Assembly: GCF_029714425.1 (NCBI RefSeq)
Contig: NZ_CP121668.1
Coordinates: forward strand, 7,771,501 to 7,835,500
Source of the DNA: Bradyrhizobium sp. CB2312
GTDB taxonomy: Bacteria > Pseudomonadota > Alphaproteobacteria > Rhizobiales > Xanthobacteraceae
Direction: 5' to 3'
Length of the DNA: 64,000 bases
A program made the position numbers and the translations under genes. Positions 18,109 through 27,664 of the stretch are shown in pieces (position 1 is the first letter of the stretch; every line of letters starts with the position of its first letter). Under the pieces are notes generated by a model. It was not told the origin of the DNA, made no database searches, and worked only from the letters and a program-made list of their open reading frames with translations.

Positions 18109-20535
18109 CTAATCGACATAGCCATATCGATGGTAATAACGATTTCGATAGTAATCCCCGCGATAGGCGTCGTAGCGGCCAAGGGCTGCGATATCCACCT
18201 TGTTCAGCACTATTCCCATCAGCTTTTTCTGCACGCCCGGCGCTTCTTCCAGGCATCGTTTGACGACGTCGATCTTGGTCTCGGCCCATTCCACCACCAG
18301 GGTATAATGGTCCACGATACGCGACGTGCCACGCACGTCGATAACAGGCGCGAGCGGCGACAAGTCGACGATGATGAGATCGTAGTGGTTTCGGAGCGCC
18401 TTGAACAATCTCTCCATCGGAGCCGAGGCCAGCAGATCGGCCGAATTTGACGATCGCGATGCGATCACGCAAGGAAGGAAGTGAAGTGTGGACTGACTGT
18501 CCGTCCAGATGAGGTCTTTCAGCTCCGCTTGACCGAGAACGAGTTCGATCAACCCTGCCTGCGCATCCGGCGAGAAGCGCCGGGTCAACGATGGGTTGCG
18601 GATATCGCAGTCCACCAGAAGCGTGCGCGTGCCACTCATCGAGCTCGCCTGCGCTATGGCGCCGGCAATCGTCGATTTACCTTCATTGGGCAATGACGAT
18701 GTGATGCCAATGATCTTGCAGGACGCCTCATCCCTGCTCAAATCGATTGCCATCTTGATCGCTCTCATAGCTTCCGCAAAACGAGAGAATGGTGCGCGGG
18801 TCACAACACCGGACATGGTCTCGGTGACGTTCATCTGTCGGCCCTGAAGCTGAGCACCCGCAGGATACTCCGAAGGGACGACCTGTTGCTCGGGTTCGCT
18901 CCTGCCCCTCAGTTGGCGCCAACCAGAGGCCAGTTTGGCCACCGTTCTCGCTTTGCTCCAGCCCGTCTGGGGCAGCTCTTCCGGCTGAACGCGCGGCACG
19001 ACCGCCAGACAACTCATGCCCAGCATCGCTTCAACTTGCGGCGCCGTACGGAACACGCGATCCATCATGTCCCTGATGAACGCACCTGCTCCAGCAAACA
19101 AGCCGCCGACGAGCAGGCTGCCGAGGAGCACGAGCAAGGTCTTCGGTGACGACGGACTCAGCGAAATTGCGGCCGGCGTGATCACGCGAGCTTCGGTAAT
19201 CGGAAAGGACTGCTGCTGTACCGATACCATGTACATCTGCAGGAAATTGTCGGAGAGAGCACGCGCGCTCTGCGCGTTGCTTTCCAGATCGCGCAGCACG
19301 ATCTGCGCCTGGCTGGTGTCGTTGGATTGGCTGATCGCGTCGTTGAGGCTCTTCTGGCTGGCCTCCTCGCGCGATTTCGCGATTTCCAGATCACTCTTGA
19401 AGCTTTCGGCCGTTCGCCTCAGCTCGTCCTTGATCGACCGCCGGATCTCGCGCATCTGATTGCGCAGATTGATCACCGCAAGATGGTTCGCACCGTAGCG
19501 ATTCGACCAGTCCGATTCCTTCGCCGCATAGTCGAGATAGGTCTGACGCAGCTTGACGATGACCGGATTCTGCATCGTGTCAGCCACGGTCGCGAGGTCG
19601 TTGAGAATGACGTTGCGGTCTTCGTCATCAGACTTCAGAATCGCCGTGATGCGCTCGAGACGGGCTTGCGCTTCCGCGCGTTGCGCCCGCGCGGTGGTCA
19701 GCGCACTATTGATCTCCGCCAGCTGCTGCTCGCTAAGCAGCCGACCGCCCGCGTCGACGATGTTGTTCTTGGCCTTGTAGTCGGCAACCGCGCGCTCGGC
19801 AGCCGAGGCCTGCGCCCGCAGTTCCTTCATGCGATCCTGGAGCCACACCGCGGCACGGCGAGACGCGTTGTACTTGGCCTCGAGAGAGTCGACGATATAG
19901 GCCTCGGCCACCGCGTTCGATATCTGCGCGGCGCGGTCCGCGGATGTCGAACGATATGATATCTCGATGACGTAGCTCAGTCCCACGCGTTTAACGGCGA
20001 GGTTCTTCTGAAAGCGACTCAGCGCCTTGCGCAGTTGCTGATACTCGGAAGGCGGCGTGGGGCTCGAGAAAAGAGAGAATACGGCGCCCAGGACATTGCC
20101 GACGAGGCCGCCGCTATCGCCGGTAAATTCAGGTTCATCGACCAAGCGCAAGTCCTTGATGACCGAAAGGGCGATCGTATCCGACTTGATGATCTCGACC
20201 TGGCTGTCGATCATCGCCGATTCAATCGGCGCGTCGGCTGCAGCCGATTGTTGCTGCTGCATCAGGTTGATCTTGCGACTGTCGATGATCAGGCTCGCAG
20301 TGCTCGTATACATGCGCTGCGCGGTGATCACGTAGAGCAGCCCAAGAGACACGCACGCCAGGAAAACGAAGATCATCAAGGGAAGCTGCCGCGAGACCAG
20401 CCCCTTCAACGCCAGGATGGCATCGCTGATCGACAGAAGCTCGGGCTCCGGAGCCTCAACGTTGACTGAAGGCAATCGGCTATGAAGCATGCGCGGAGTA
20501 CTTTGTTGTTTGAGGAAAGCGATGCTGCGCTGCAC
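18109..20535 (-). CDS. polysaccharide co-polymerase/bacterial tyrosine autokinase (Wzc/ExoP-like)
   Basis: 808 residues from a GTG start. The layout is that of a Wzc-type protein: a cytosolic start, first membrane helix near residues 50-75, a long periplasmic part with coiled coil, and a second helix near 460-485 after the usual PSSPKTLLVLLGSLLVGG block. A cytosolic BY-kinase domain follows. Walker A is PNEGKST (616-622), Walker A' is TLLVDCDIR and Walker B is DLIIVDLSPL. The last 20 residues are a tyrosine cluster (eight Tyr between 788 and 806) for autophosphorylation. It controls chain length and export with the Wza protein at 26483. No low-molecular-weight tyrosine phosphatase gene is visible in the window. 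Confidence 0.93.
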   Translation of the reverse strand: MQRSIAFLKQQSTPRMLHSRLPSVNVEAPEPELLSISDAILALKGLVSRQLPLMIFVFLACVSLGLLYVITAQRMYTSTASLIIDSRKINLMQQQQSAAADAPIESAMIDSQVEIIKSDTIALSVIKDLRLVDEPEFTGDSGGLVGNVLGAVFSLFSSPTPPSEYQQLRKALSRFQKNLAVKRVGLSYVIEISYRSTSADRAAQISNAVAEAYIVDSLEAKYNASRRAAVWLQDRMKELRAQASAAERAVADYKAKNNIVDAGGRLLSEQQLAEINSALTTARAQRAEAQARLERITAILKSDDEDRNVILNDLATVADTMQNPVIVKLRQTYLDYAAKESDWSNRYGANHLAVINLRNQMREIRRSIKDELRRTAESFKSDLEIAKSREEASQKSLNDAISQSNDTSQAQIVLRDLESNAQSARALSDNFLQMYMVSVQQQSFPITEARVITPAAISLSPSSPKTLLVLLGSLLVGGLFAGAGAFIRDMMDRVFRTAPQVEAMLGMSCLAVVPRVQPEELPQTGWSKARTVAKLASGWRQLRGRSEPEQQVVPSEYPAGAQLQGRQMNVTETMSGVVTRAPFSRFAEAMRAIKMAIDLSRDEASCKIIGITSSLPNEGKSTIAGAIAQASSMSGTRTLLVDCDIRNPSLTRRFSPDAQAGLIELVLGQAELKDLIWTDSQSTLHFLPCVIASRSSNSADLLASAPMERLFKALRNHYDLIIVDLSPLAPVIDVRGTSRIVDHYTLVVEWAETKIDVVKRCLEEAPGVQKKLMGIVLNKVDIAALGRYDAYRGDYYRNRYYHRYGYVD

Positions 20536-20644
20536 TAAAATAGCATAAGCATCACGACGAATGTGAGGCGTTTGGCAAAGGCAAGCACTTCATGAATCGC
20601 ATCTGGCAGCTATTTCTCAAATATAATCAGTCTCTTGGCGAAGG

Positions 20645-21808
20645 TCAATCGCCGGCCGGGCCCATCAAATAGTCAGCGCAGTTGAGATGGACGAGCAACC
20701 GGGCCCTACGCCGCTGAGGCGAGCGAATCCGGACCGGAAGCCTCTTTTCGAGACGCCCTCCCCTTGCGACGATCAACAGGCCTAGCAAAGCAGGATCGAC
20801 ATAGCTGACCTCTCTCAGGCATACGACGAGTTCACCTGAAAAGTCCTGATACTGATCGAGCGCTTTGCGCAGACCTTCGAGATCGAGAGCGCTCGCGCTT
20901 CCTTTCAGCTCGATCACGGCACGACCATCTCGGGCCCTGACGGTCACATCCAACGCCCTTGCACCCGAGCCGGCAAGCTTGAGCAAAGGACCGAGCAGCA
21001 AGAGCGGAAAAGCCTTTGTCGCCAAAAGCTTCGTCAAATCGACGAAATCCTTGGCGTACCGGGACGCCAAGTAGGGCTCCTCCCAAATCCGCCATAGCCA
21101 TTCCAGGCCCGTCTTCTGCAGAAACTCCGGCGAGCGTCGTATCGTTCCCGCGACAAAGTTAATGACGGACCCGAGATGCGCGATGACGGGCACGTTGAGA
21201 TGGGGCGAATTCAGGCTGATCCAGCTATGGCCACGCTTGGCATTGAGCGCCAGAATGAGCAGGTCGGCACCGGATCGATTGATGTCATCGAGAATGTCCG
21301 TTCGGCTCATGCTTTCAATCGAGCCATAGCCTGGCGAAAAACTGCCCGCGCTCTGCAAGGAGGGCGACAATTGCGGCAACCGCTCGCAGGCACGCGCTGC
21401 GGCCCCTTCAGGTCCCCCGAAGAAGTAGACCCTCATAGGTCCGGCCGCACCCGACATCATTCTGTCAAAAACCGTCGATCCCGGAACTCTTTCCGGAACG
21501 GGAATTCCGAGGATCCGCGATAGGATGACCAGCGGCATCCCGTCGACGGTCGAGAGCTGACTCCTGCCGAGAATATCGCGAAATTCCGGGCTCTTCAGAC
21601 ACGACGTGAGGAAGTTCAGGTTTGGCGTCGACCAAACACAGCGATCCCTCCTCGCCACAGCCTGCTTCAGCTCGGCAACCGTCTCCTGGAAGGAAAGCGC
21701 ATCGACCGGAATGCCGAACAGGCAATAGACCCGGCGGCCGAAGTCAACGCGCACCGGATTGAGGTCGCGCTCCGACACATCTGCAATTTTGAGGCTATCT
21801 TGAGTCAC
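20645..21808 (-). CDS. WecG/TagA/CpsF glycosyltransferase fused to a STAS-like domain
   Basis: 387 residues from a GTG start. Residues about 25-255 are a GT26 (WecG/TagA/CpsF) transferase: STPNLNFLTSCLKSPEFRDIL, TVDGMPLVILSRILG with the likely catalytic Asp, RVPGSTVFDRMM, VYFFGGPEGAA and GHSWISLNSP. After a linker, residues about 283-385 look like a STAS domain: AVIELKGSASALDLEGLRKAL, GELVVCLREVSYVDPALLGLL, and a closing CADYLMG helix. GT26 enzymes add an N-acetylmannosaminuronate-type or other sugar to a lipid-linked acceptor at the membrane. The STAS part is not normal for GT26 and may tether or regulate it. Its start overlaps the end of the GT2 gene above by 14 bases. Confidence 0.85.
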   Translation of the reverse strand: MTQDSLKIADVSERDLNPVRVDFGRRVYCLFGIPVDALSFQETVAELKQAVARRDRCVWSTPNLNFLTSCLKSPEFRDILGRSQLSTVDGMPLVILSRILGIPVPERVPGSTVFDRMMSGAAGPMRVYFFGGPEGAAARACERLPQLSPSLQSAGSFSPGYGSIESMSRTDILDDINRSGADLLILALNAKRGHSWISLNSPHLNVPVIAHLGSVINFVAGTIRRSPEFLQKTGLEWLWRIWEEPYLASRYAKDFVDLTKLLATKAFPLLLLGPLLKLAGSGARALDVTVRARDGRAVIELKGSASALDLEGLRKALDQYQDFSGELVVCLREVSYVDPALLGLLIVARGGRLEKRLPVRIRSPQRRRARLLVHLNCADYLMGPAGD

Positions 21809-22982
21809 GATCAGTTCTTACCCAGACGCGCTGACGATTCAAAATGAACTTCAAGTATAGCGGTATCTTCGCCAAGACGTAGATTGGCACTTTCAGCAAA
21901 TCCTCGAGTGAGCAGAAATCCCGCCCGAAGCGAGACCACAAGACCATGACAGCAAGCACGAAAGCGGCTGACGAGACAAAGCTGACGGCGAACGGTGCAG
22001 CAGTGCCGGTCCAGAAGAACACCAGGGTTCCCTGGAACAGCGATGCCAAGGTCAACACTATCAAGAGCGACAGCGGTGGCACGATCAGGTCCAACACCAA
22101 GCCAAGAAGGTTCAAATCGCGACGCTTGATCGCTTCGCCGAACAGCCGCGGCGCATGCGTTATAATCGAATGAAGGTACCCGTGTTCCCAGCGGGTCCGT
22201 TGCGATTTTTCCGCGCGTACATCTTCCGGAAATTGGCTCGTCACAACGGCTTCCGGACAGAACAAGGGCGCGCGCCCCAGCAGCGCTAGCTTGAGTCCCA
22301 AGGTGAGATCTTCGACCAATTCGTCGGTTGCCAGGCGGACTGATCCAAGCAGATGTGTCGGGAACGACATACCGGACCCTGTCAGCTGTGTCGGCAAGCC
22401 GAGCTGCAACCAGCCGAGTGGCCTCACATAATTCTTCGTAAACCAAGCAAGATTCCGGATTGGGGAAAGATCTCCGCTCCGCGTGGGCGTCATCAGATAG
22501 GCCGCCTGCACTGGCCTCCCCGTTGACGCTGCAAGTGCCGCGATGCGCGAAAGCGCTCCGTCCGCGACCTGACAATCCGCATCAACAATGATCACCACCT
22601 CGGGAGCTCCGGTTCGCGTCAGAAACTGCAGACCATGATCCAGAGCAAATCCCTTGCCACGATGCAGCGGGTCATTGCGAGAGGTGACCTCCGCGCCCGC
22701 CGCCGCCGCGATCTCGGCGGTTCGATCAGAGCAGTTATCTGCGACAACCACCAAGCGATCCAGCTCTGTCAGCTCTCGACGGATCGACTGCAAGGTTGAC
22801 GTAATTCCTTGTTCCTCGTCGTGCGCGGGGACGATGACGGCGAAACCCGGGCGATCGGCTTCTCGCGGAGACAATCGCCTTGTTCCCGCGGCAACGAAGA
22901 TCTGGATGGCGAAAACGAGGATCGGAACGGCGACAGCAACCGCTATCGCAACGCTCACGCAGACGATGAGGACGGACATCAT
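21795..22982 (-). CDS. GT2 family glycosyltransferase, membrane bound
   Basis: 395 residues from ATG 22982, which overlaps the stop of the GT4 gene (ATGA). The next ATG (22979) is better spaced from GGAGG. A starting helix precedes a GT-A domain with VIVPAHDEEQGI, VVADNCSDRTAE, a DxD motif in VIIVDADCQV, a catalytic EDLTLGLKLAL block and QRTRW, the QxxRW motif of processive or lipid-associated GT2 enzymes. Two or three C-terminal helices follow. This layout suits transfer to an undecaprenyl-linked acceptor at the membrane. The frame extends to 23111 but that part lies within the upstream gene. Confidence 0.9.
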   Translation of the reverse strand: MMSVLIVCVSVAIAVAVAVPILVFAIQIFVAAGTRRLSPREADRPGFAVIVPAHDEEQGITSTLQSIRRELTELDRLVVVADNCSDRTAEIAAAAGAEVTSRNDPLHRGKGFALDHGLQFLTRTGAPEVVIIVDADCQVADGALSRIAALAASTGRPVQAAYLMTPTRSGDLSPIRNLAWFTKNYVRPLGWLQLGLPTQLTGSGMSFPTHLLGSVRLATDELVEDLTLGLKLALLGRAPLFCPEAVVTSQFPEDVRAEKSQRTRWEHGYLHSIITHAPRLFGEAIKRRDLNLLGLVLDLIVPPLSLLIVLTLASLFQGTLVFFWTGTAAPFAVSFVSSAAFVLAVMVLWSRFGRDFCSLEDLLKVPIYVLAKIPLYLKFILNRQRVWVRTDRDSR

Positions 22983-24211
22983 GCCTCCAGAGCGTGAGCG
23001 AACAGAGCGCTTAGCTTCCCCGCTTCTGTCTGCACGTTGTGCTGCTCGGCAACGGCGCGCGCGCCTCGCTCGCCCATGGCTTGAAGAACCGATAGGGGCG
23101 CATTCAGACAACGGTCCATGGCATCGGCCAATTCGTCCTCGCTGCCGGCAGGAAACAGCCAGCCATTTTCTTCGTGGACGACAAGTTCAGGATTGCCGGC
23201 GATGTACGTCGTCAAGACGGGGCGACCGAGCGCCATCGCCTCCATCAGGACAACCGCAAGCCCTTCCGCAAAGCTTGGCAGGACGAACGCGCGGGCATCA
23301 AGTATCTCGCGACGCACGACCTCACCATCCGCCCAGCCAGTGATACGAACTTTGCCTTGCAACTGGTGATCCCTGATCAACTGCTCGATGATCGGGCGAT
23401 TCTCTCCGTCCCCAACGAGCACGAGCTCAAAACTGGCCCCTCTGCCCGCCAATCGTGCAGCTGCTGACACCAGCAGCGCCTGCCCCTTCTGCTCGCAGAG
23501 CCGTCCCACGCACACCAACCTGTTCGCGCCGTTGGCCAGCACAGAGCTGATCAAGAAACGGTCATCAACCCCGCAGTGAACCACTTTGATCTTATCCCAC
23601 CCACTCGGATGAATAAGACGCATCAGCTGGCCGCGCCCGAACGAGCTGATTGCAACAACGAATTTCGCCCGCTCGACCTTCGTCTTCAGGTTGATCCCAA
23701 TAATCCGATCGAACTCCTCGGGGCCATGCACGGTGAAGCTGTAAGAGATTCCTGTGAGACAATTGATAAGCAATGCGACGTCAGTGGGATTGGTGCCGAA
23801 ATGAGTATGAAGATGCGAGAGCTGGAGTCTTGCGAGTTCCCGCGCCAACCAGCACGCCTCGGCCAAATATATGGCATGAAGAAAGAAGGGGCGATCGCTT
23901 TGCCGCATCAAGGCCACGGCCATCGTCAAAGATCGCCAAAATCGGCCGGGCGCAGCAAACATCGTCGTTATGACTGCCCATGCAATGGACAACGCACCCT
24001 TGTTCAAAACGTAAGCAGTCCGCTCCAGTTCCGCCCGATCGTCAACGTCCGGCAGTTCCGCATCCCAACCTCGCAAGGCAAATCGATGGACCTCCCAGCC
24101 CAACCGCTCAAGCGCGAGAATTTCGCGCCGGATGAAACTGTGACTGACTTTGGGATATTGGCTTGTCAGATAGGCCACACGCTTCCGGAGCGGCGACTTC
24201 AGTTCAGGCAC
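22979..24211 (-). CDS. GT4 family glycosyltransferase
   Basis: 410 residues from a GTG start. It is a GT-B enzyme of the colanic-acid/EPS type. The N-terminal block VAYLTSQYPKVSHSFIRREILALERLGW is characteristic, HTHFGTNP and FTVHGPEEFD are the acceptor-side motifs, VCVGRLCEQKGQ starts the donor domain, and FAEGLAVVLMEAMALGRPV is the E-x7-E retaining-GT4 signature. It begins the long reverse EPS operon and diverges from the GT2 at 24349, so the 137 bases between should hold both promoters. Sugar specificity is not readable. Confidence 0.9.
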   Translation of the reverse strand: MPELKSPLRKRVAYLTSQYPKVSHSFIRREILALERLGWEVHRFALRGWDAELPDVDDRAELERTAYVLNKGALSIAWAVITTMFAAPGRFWRSLTMAVALMRQSDRPFFLHAIYLAEACWLARELARLQLSHLHTHFGTNPTDVALLINCLTGISYSFTVHGPEEFDRIIGINLKTKVERAKFVVAISSFGRGQLMRLIHPSGWDKIKVVHCGVDDRFLISSVLANGANRLVCVGRLCEQKGQALLVSAAARLAGRGASFELVLVGDGENRPIIEQLIRDHQLQGKVRITGWADGEVVRREILDARAFVLPSFAEGLAVVLMEAMALGRPVLTTYIAGNPELVVHEENGWLFPAGSEDELADAMDRCLNAPLSVLQAMGERGARAVAEQHNVQTEAGKLSALFAHALEA

Positions 24212-24348
24212 GCTTCAAATCCCTTCGTCGACGGAGGCTTCCCGCACTGCGATAAAATACCAAATCATTGCGGGATCAAGGCGGATTCCTTAGAAATTGG
24301 TTATCGCCGCGGCTTGCGCGCGCGAGCAACTCGTTGCGGTGCCTGAAG
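24212..24348. promoter_or_regulatory. Divergent promoter region between two EPS operons
   Basis: 137 bases between the GTG start of the reverse operon and the ATG of the forward operon. Divergent promoters are expected here by layout; no motif was assigned. Confidence 0.45.
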
Positions 24349-25239
24349 ATGGTTAAAGTCAGCATATATATCCCGACTCACAATCGCAGATTGCTTCTCG
24401 AGCGTGCGCTGAGATCTGTCATACAACAGACACACAGCGATCTTGACATCATCGTGGTCAACGACGCCTCCACAGACGACACGCGTGTGTATCTCGATGG
24501 TCTTCGCGCCAGCGAGCCTCGCCTCACAGTCATCCACGTGGATAAGGCAAAAGGAGCGCCCGCCGCACGAAACCGCGCCATAAAGGTCGCGACCGGACAA
24601 TTTATCACCGGATTGGACGATGACGACGAATTCACGCCGACCAGGATCGAGACTCTTCTGAACTACTGGAGCAATCTCGGCGACAATGCGAACCGCATTT
24701 CAGGATTGTTCACGCAAAGCGTGATGACCGACGGCAAATCGTCTTCTCCAACCACCGACCGCAAGGACGAGGTCAGCTACGAAGATCTTTTCCACCACAA
24801 TTTCATTGGCAACCAGATTTTTTGCCCCACCCAGCACCTCGCGGAAGTCGGCGGGTTTGACGAAAACATGCCCGCTTTGCAGGACCTCGAGCTTTTCATG
24901 CGCCTGGTGAGAAGATACGGACCCGCACGTCTCGTTCCTGATTGCAGCTACGTCTGTTACGTCGACGACGGCCGCGACCGCATCTCCAAGAATGCCAAGA
25001 AGCGATACGAGGCCTTCGAGAGAATAATGCACAAGAACGACGAGGCCCCCGCCCACCTTAAACCGTATCTCTTCATGCAGCTCTTCTCTCCCTTCTACGG
25101 CACCGTACCGAGCTTCGGCGATTGGAGAAGCATGATTCAATGGGGCGCCACGCCTGCGCTTCTCGCGAAGATGTTACGCGCAACAATCCGCAACGCCTTG
25201 GTCATGGCACGCGGGTATGCGCGAAAGAGCGTTGCATAA
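24349..25239 (+). CDS. GT2 family glycosyltransferase
   Basis: 296 residues from the ATG at 24349, which sits directly before the first GT-A strand (VKVSIYIPTHNRR). The frame is open from 24268 but that extension lacks family character. Visible motifs are IIVVNDASTDDT, APAARNRAIKVATGQFITGLDDDDEF with the metal-binding acidic cluster, and FDENMPALQDLELFMRL with the usual catalytic region. No membrane helix is seen. It is followed after 23 bases by the secreted protein at 25263, so the two form an operon ended by the hairpin at 26392. Confidence 0.88.
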   Translation: MVKVSIYIPTHNRRLLLERALRSVIQQTHSDLDIIVVNDASTDDTRVYLDGLRASEPRLTVIHVDKAKGAPAARNRAIKVATGQFITGLDDDDEFTPTRIETLLNYWSNLGDNANRISGLFTQSVMTDGKSSSPTTDRKDEVSYEDLFHHNFIGNQIFCPTQHLAEVGGFDENMPALQDLELFMRLVRRYGPARLVPDCSYVCYVDDGRDRISKNAKKRYEAFERIMHKNDEAPAHLKPYLFMQLFSPFYGTVPSFGDWRSMIQWGATPALLAKMLRATIRNALVMARGYARKSVA

Positions 25240-25262
25240 GGCCAACAACGTCGAGGCAAGCG

Positions 25263-26339
25263 ATGCGACGCGAAGTATCTGGATTTGGTTTGAGTGCGGT
25301 CCTGCTCGTTTGCGGCTTTTCGGCCGCGCTCCTCGACAGTGAGGTACGAGCCGGGTCAGGTCGCGATCCGAGACTGCAGCCTTTCTCGAATGCGAGTTTT
25401 TGGAATACGCCTCTCGGAAAAGGAGCCTCCTTCCAGGATCCCCAAGAGACCGAGACCGCCATGATCAGGAATGAGAGTGTCGGCGGTCACGCTGCCTCTT
25501 ACGCCTGGATCGGCGTAGACCTTCTCAAGATAGATAGGCAGAAGGCCGACGATCCGGTGATGCGATGGGAATACAAGGGACGCTCGACCACCGGTCCCTG
25601 GTTGTTTTCATCGCCGGTGAATGGAGGATCATTCGAGCTTAAAACGCCTCATGATATCCAATTCCTGGGAGGGACCGACAGGTATGCCGCGATCATTACC
25701 GAGGACGGGCGCTACGCGTACGAAGTCTGGAAGGGTTCGTATGATCCCGCGGCCAACGTCTATCGCGCTCACTATGTTGTGCTGACGGATTTGTACGGCT
25801 TGGGGAAGGCCAGCCGCGATGGCGCCTCCGAAGGCATTCGCGCCTTCGGTGGATCGCTCCTAGGCGGCCTCATCCGTTGCCATGAACTCGAGCAAGGCGT
25901 CATCCCGCACGCATTGGCTATGGTCATCAGCCCGACCCAATTGCGGCGAGGCGCGACCATGGCCGAGCAGAAGGTGTGGCCGGCAACGTCAACCGATCTT
26001 GGTGGCCGCAACACCTATTCCGGCAACGTCCCCATGGGCGCTCTTTTCGCGATTCCCCAATCGGTCGATCTTACGAAGCTCGATCTATCGCCCGAGGGGA
26101 TGGCCCTCGCGCGGGCCTACGCGACCTTTGGCGGCTATGTCGTCGATGCAGCAGCTCGAACCAACATAATCGCCGTCACCGAAACCGGCTGCAACAAGGC
26201 ACAGACCGACAATCTGCAGCGCGACAAGCGCAAGATCCTGGCCCAGCTGAGAATGGTCACGAACAGCGGCCCGGATAGTGTTGGCGGCCCCGGCGAGAGG
26301 GTCGCGCCGAGACCTTCCGAACTGCAGCCGCTTCATTAG
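25263..26339 (+). CDS. secreted protein with unrecognised domain shared with the giant repeat protein
   Basis: 358 residues from the ATG at 25263; the frame reaches back to 25122 but that would overlap the upstream gene. Residues 1-30 form a signal peptide ending near EVRAGSG. The mature protein (residues about 40-330) has blocks SFWNTPL, EVWKGSYDP, GIRAFGGSLLGGLI, PHALAMVISPTQL and GMALARAYATFGGYVVDAA. The same blocks occur in the same order in residues 1093-1379 of the protein at 33343. The conserved Trp, Glu, His and Tyr residues could form a binding or catalytic site on sugars, but this is inference; I do not know the family. Its operon partner is a glycosyltransferase, pointing to exported polysaccharide as its target. 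Confidence 0.8.
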   Translation: MRREVSGFGLSAVLLVCGFSAALLDSEVRAGSGRDPRLQPFSNASFWNTPLGKGASFQDPQETETAMIRNESVGGHAASYAWIGVDLLKIDRQKADDPVMRWEYKGRSTTGPWLFSSPVNGGSFELKTPHDIQFLGGTDRYAAIITEDGRYAYEVWKGSYDPAANVYRAHYVVLTDLYGLGKASRDGASEGIRAFGGSLLGGLIRCHELEQGVIPHALAMVISPTQLRRGATMAEQKVWPATSTDLGGRNTYSGNVPMGALFAIPQSVDLTKLDLSPEGMALARAYATFGGYVVDAAARTNIIAVTETGCNKAQTDNLQRDKRKILAQLRMVTNSGPDSVGGPGERVAPRPSELQPLH

Positions 26340-26391
26340 CGCTGCATCGAGAGGCCGACCGAAGGAAAGAATCAGATGAGCTCAACAGAAA

Positions 26392-26425
26392 GCGCCGCCG
26401 ACAAATGTCGGCGGCGCTTTCTTTT
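26392..26425 (+). terminator. Rho-independent terminator, probably bidirectional
   Basis: A perfect 12-bp stem (GCGCCGCCGACA / TGTCGGCGGCGC) with a two-base AA loop, followed by TTTCTTTT on the forward strand. It lies 53 bases past the stop at 26339 and before the convergent gene ending at 26483; the reverse strand also has a T-rich trail. Confidence 0.9.
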
Positions 26426-26482
26426 GCCGAGAGATATTCGATTCCCGGCTTATGGAGTTCAGACCGGAGCGGCCCGAAGGGA

Positions 26483-27664
26483 TCAGAGTCCCCTCGAGTT
26501 GATCCTGAGCACCTGCACGTTGTTAGCCGACACGATCGTGTCGTTCGCGGTCGCCACGATCAGGCGCACGAACTGCAGGAACTTCGCAGTGTCGTAGGTT
26601 GCGGCATTTGCGGCGAACAGGACGTCCTTGTCACGCATGTCGAACTTGGTCGCCAGGAAGAAGCCGGCAGGATCTCGGAAATCGACATTGTAGACAACCG
26701 GGACCAGCGGACCGACATACTTCGAGCAGTCTACACCCAATCGCTCGGCGAGCTCCCGCGGTTCACGGCGGTAGACGAAGACACCCGCTGGCTCGGCCTG
26801 CGCATCGAGCAAGCCACCAGCCTTGGCCATGGCTTGCGCCATGGTGATCTTCCACATGTCAAACGGGAATTGCCCCTGCTGTCCCGCCGCGCCGAACGCC
26901 AGGAAAATCTGGGGTTCGCGGTAGACGTAAATGGTATCGCCCGGGTGGACCCACACGTTGTTGTCGGGCTGATACACGAGAGCGCCGAACGGCACCGTTG
27001 CGCGCTTGCCATTGCGCTCCAGCGTGACCCAGGTCTCCCATCCCTGTCCCTTCGGGCCGCCGGCACGGCTGATCACATCCAGCACGCGCTCGCCGGCAGC
27101 GTTCGCTTGCAGGCGGGCCGGCGTGTTCACCTCGCCCAGCACGCTGATGAGCGACGTGTTTTGCGTGATCAAGGCGACCACGACCTGCGGCTCGATGGCT
27201 CGATTGCCGATCGCCTTGACGATGTCCTGCTGAATCTCGCTGGGCGTACGACCGGCCGCCTTGACGGCGCCAGCATAGGGCACAGTGATGTTGCCGGCCG
27301 TATCGACGTTCTGATTTGGAATCTGGACGAAGTTGCCGGGCCTGACGCCCGCTTCAGCGGGGATGAAGAGACCGCCGGCAGCCGCTTCGAAGATCGTCAC
27401 CGAAACCACGTCGCCGATGCCGAACTTGATGCTTCGCGGGGGCGACTTGTCGGGGAAGGTGCCGGCCAGTGCGCCGGGACCATATTCCTTCAGAATGTCG
27501 ACGACGGTCGGCGTGAGCTTGACGAGCCCGTACTCCGGCCCCGCCTTCGTCATCTCGCTCTTGATGACGTGGTCCTCCGGACCAGAGCTGGGCATGATCG
27601 CGCAACCTGCCGAACACAACAGAACGACCGAAAGCAATGCCGATAAAGTAATGCTGGATTTCAC
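26483..27664 (-). CDS. polysaccharide export outer-membrane lipoprotein (Wza/ExoF-like)
   Basis: 393 residues from the GTG at 27664, chosen because the N terminus VKSSITLSALLSVVLLCSAGCAIMP is then a lipoprotein signal with the lipid-accepting Cys in SAGC. The open frame extends to 27817 without signal character. A Poly_export domain (GDVVSVTIFEAAAGGLFIPAEAGVRPGNF, GNITVPYAGAVKAAGRTPSEIQ) is followed by SLBB-type repeats (ISVLGEVNTPARL, VTLERNGKRATVPFG, VHPGDTIYVYREP). It forms the outer-membrane channel through which the polymer handled by the tyrosine autokinase at 18109 is exported. The genes at 24349-26339 converge on it, separated by a strong terminator. Confidence 0.92.
   Translation of the reverse strand: MKSSITLSALLSVVLLCSAGCAIMPSSGPEDHVIKSEMTKAGPEYGLVKLTPTVVDILKEYGPGALAGTFPDKSPPRSIKFGIGDVVSVTIFEAAAGGLFIPAEAGVRPGNFVQIPNQNVDTAGNITVPYAGAVKAAGRTPSEIQQDIVKAIGNRAIEPQVVVALITQNTSLISVLGEVNTPARLQANAAGERVLDVISRAGGPKGQGWETWVTLERNGKRATVPFGALVYQPDNNVWVHPGDTIYVYREPQIFLAFGAAGQQGQFPFDMWKITMAQAMAKAGGLLDAQAEPAGVFVYRREPRELAERLGVDCSKYVGPLVPVVYNVDFRDPAGFFLATKFDMRDKDVLFAANAATYDTAKFLQFVRLIVATANDTIVSANNVQVLRINSRGL

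Noticed and set aside
26405..27646. Long forward frame opposite the Wza-type gene
   Set aside because: Antisense to a complete export lipoprotein, with Arg/His-rich shadow composition and no domain.
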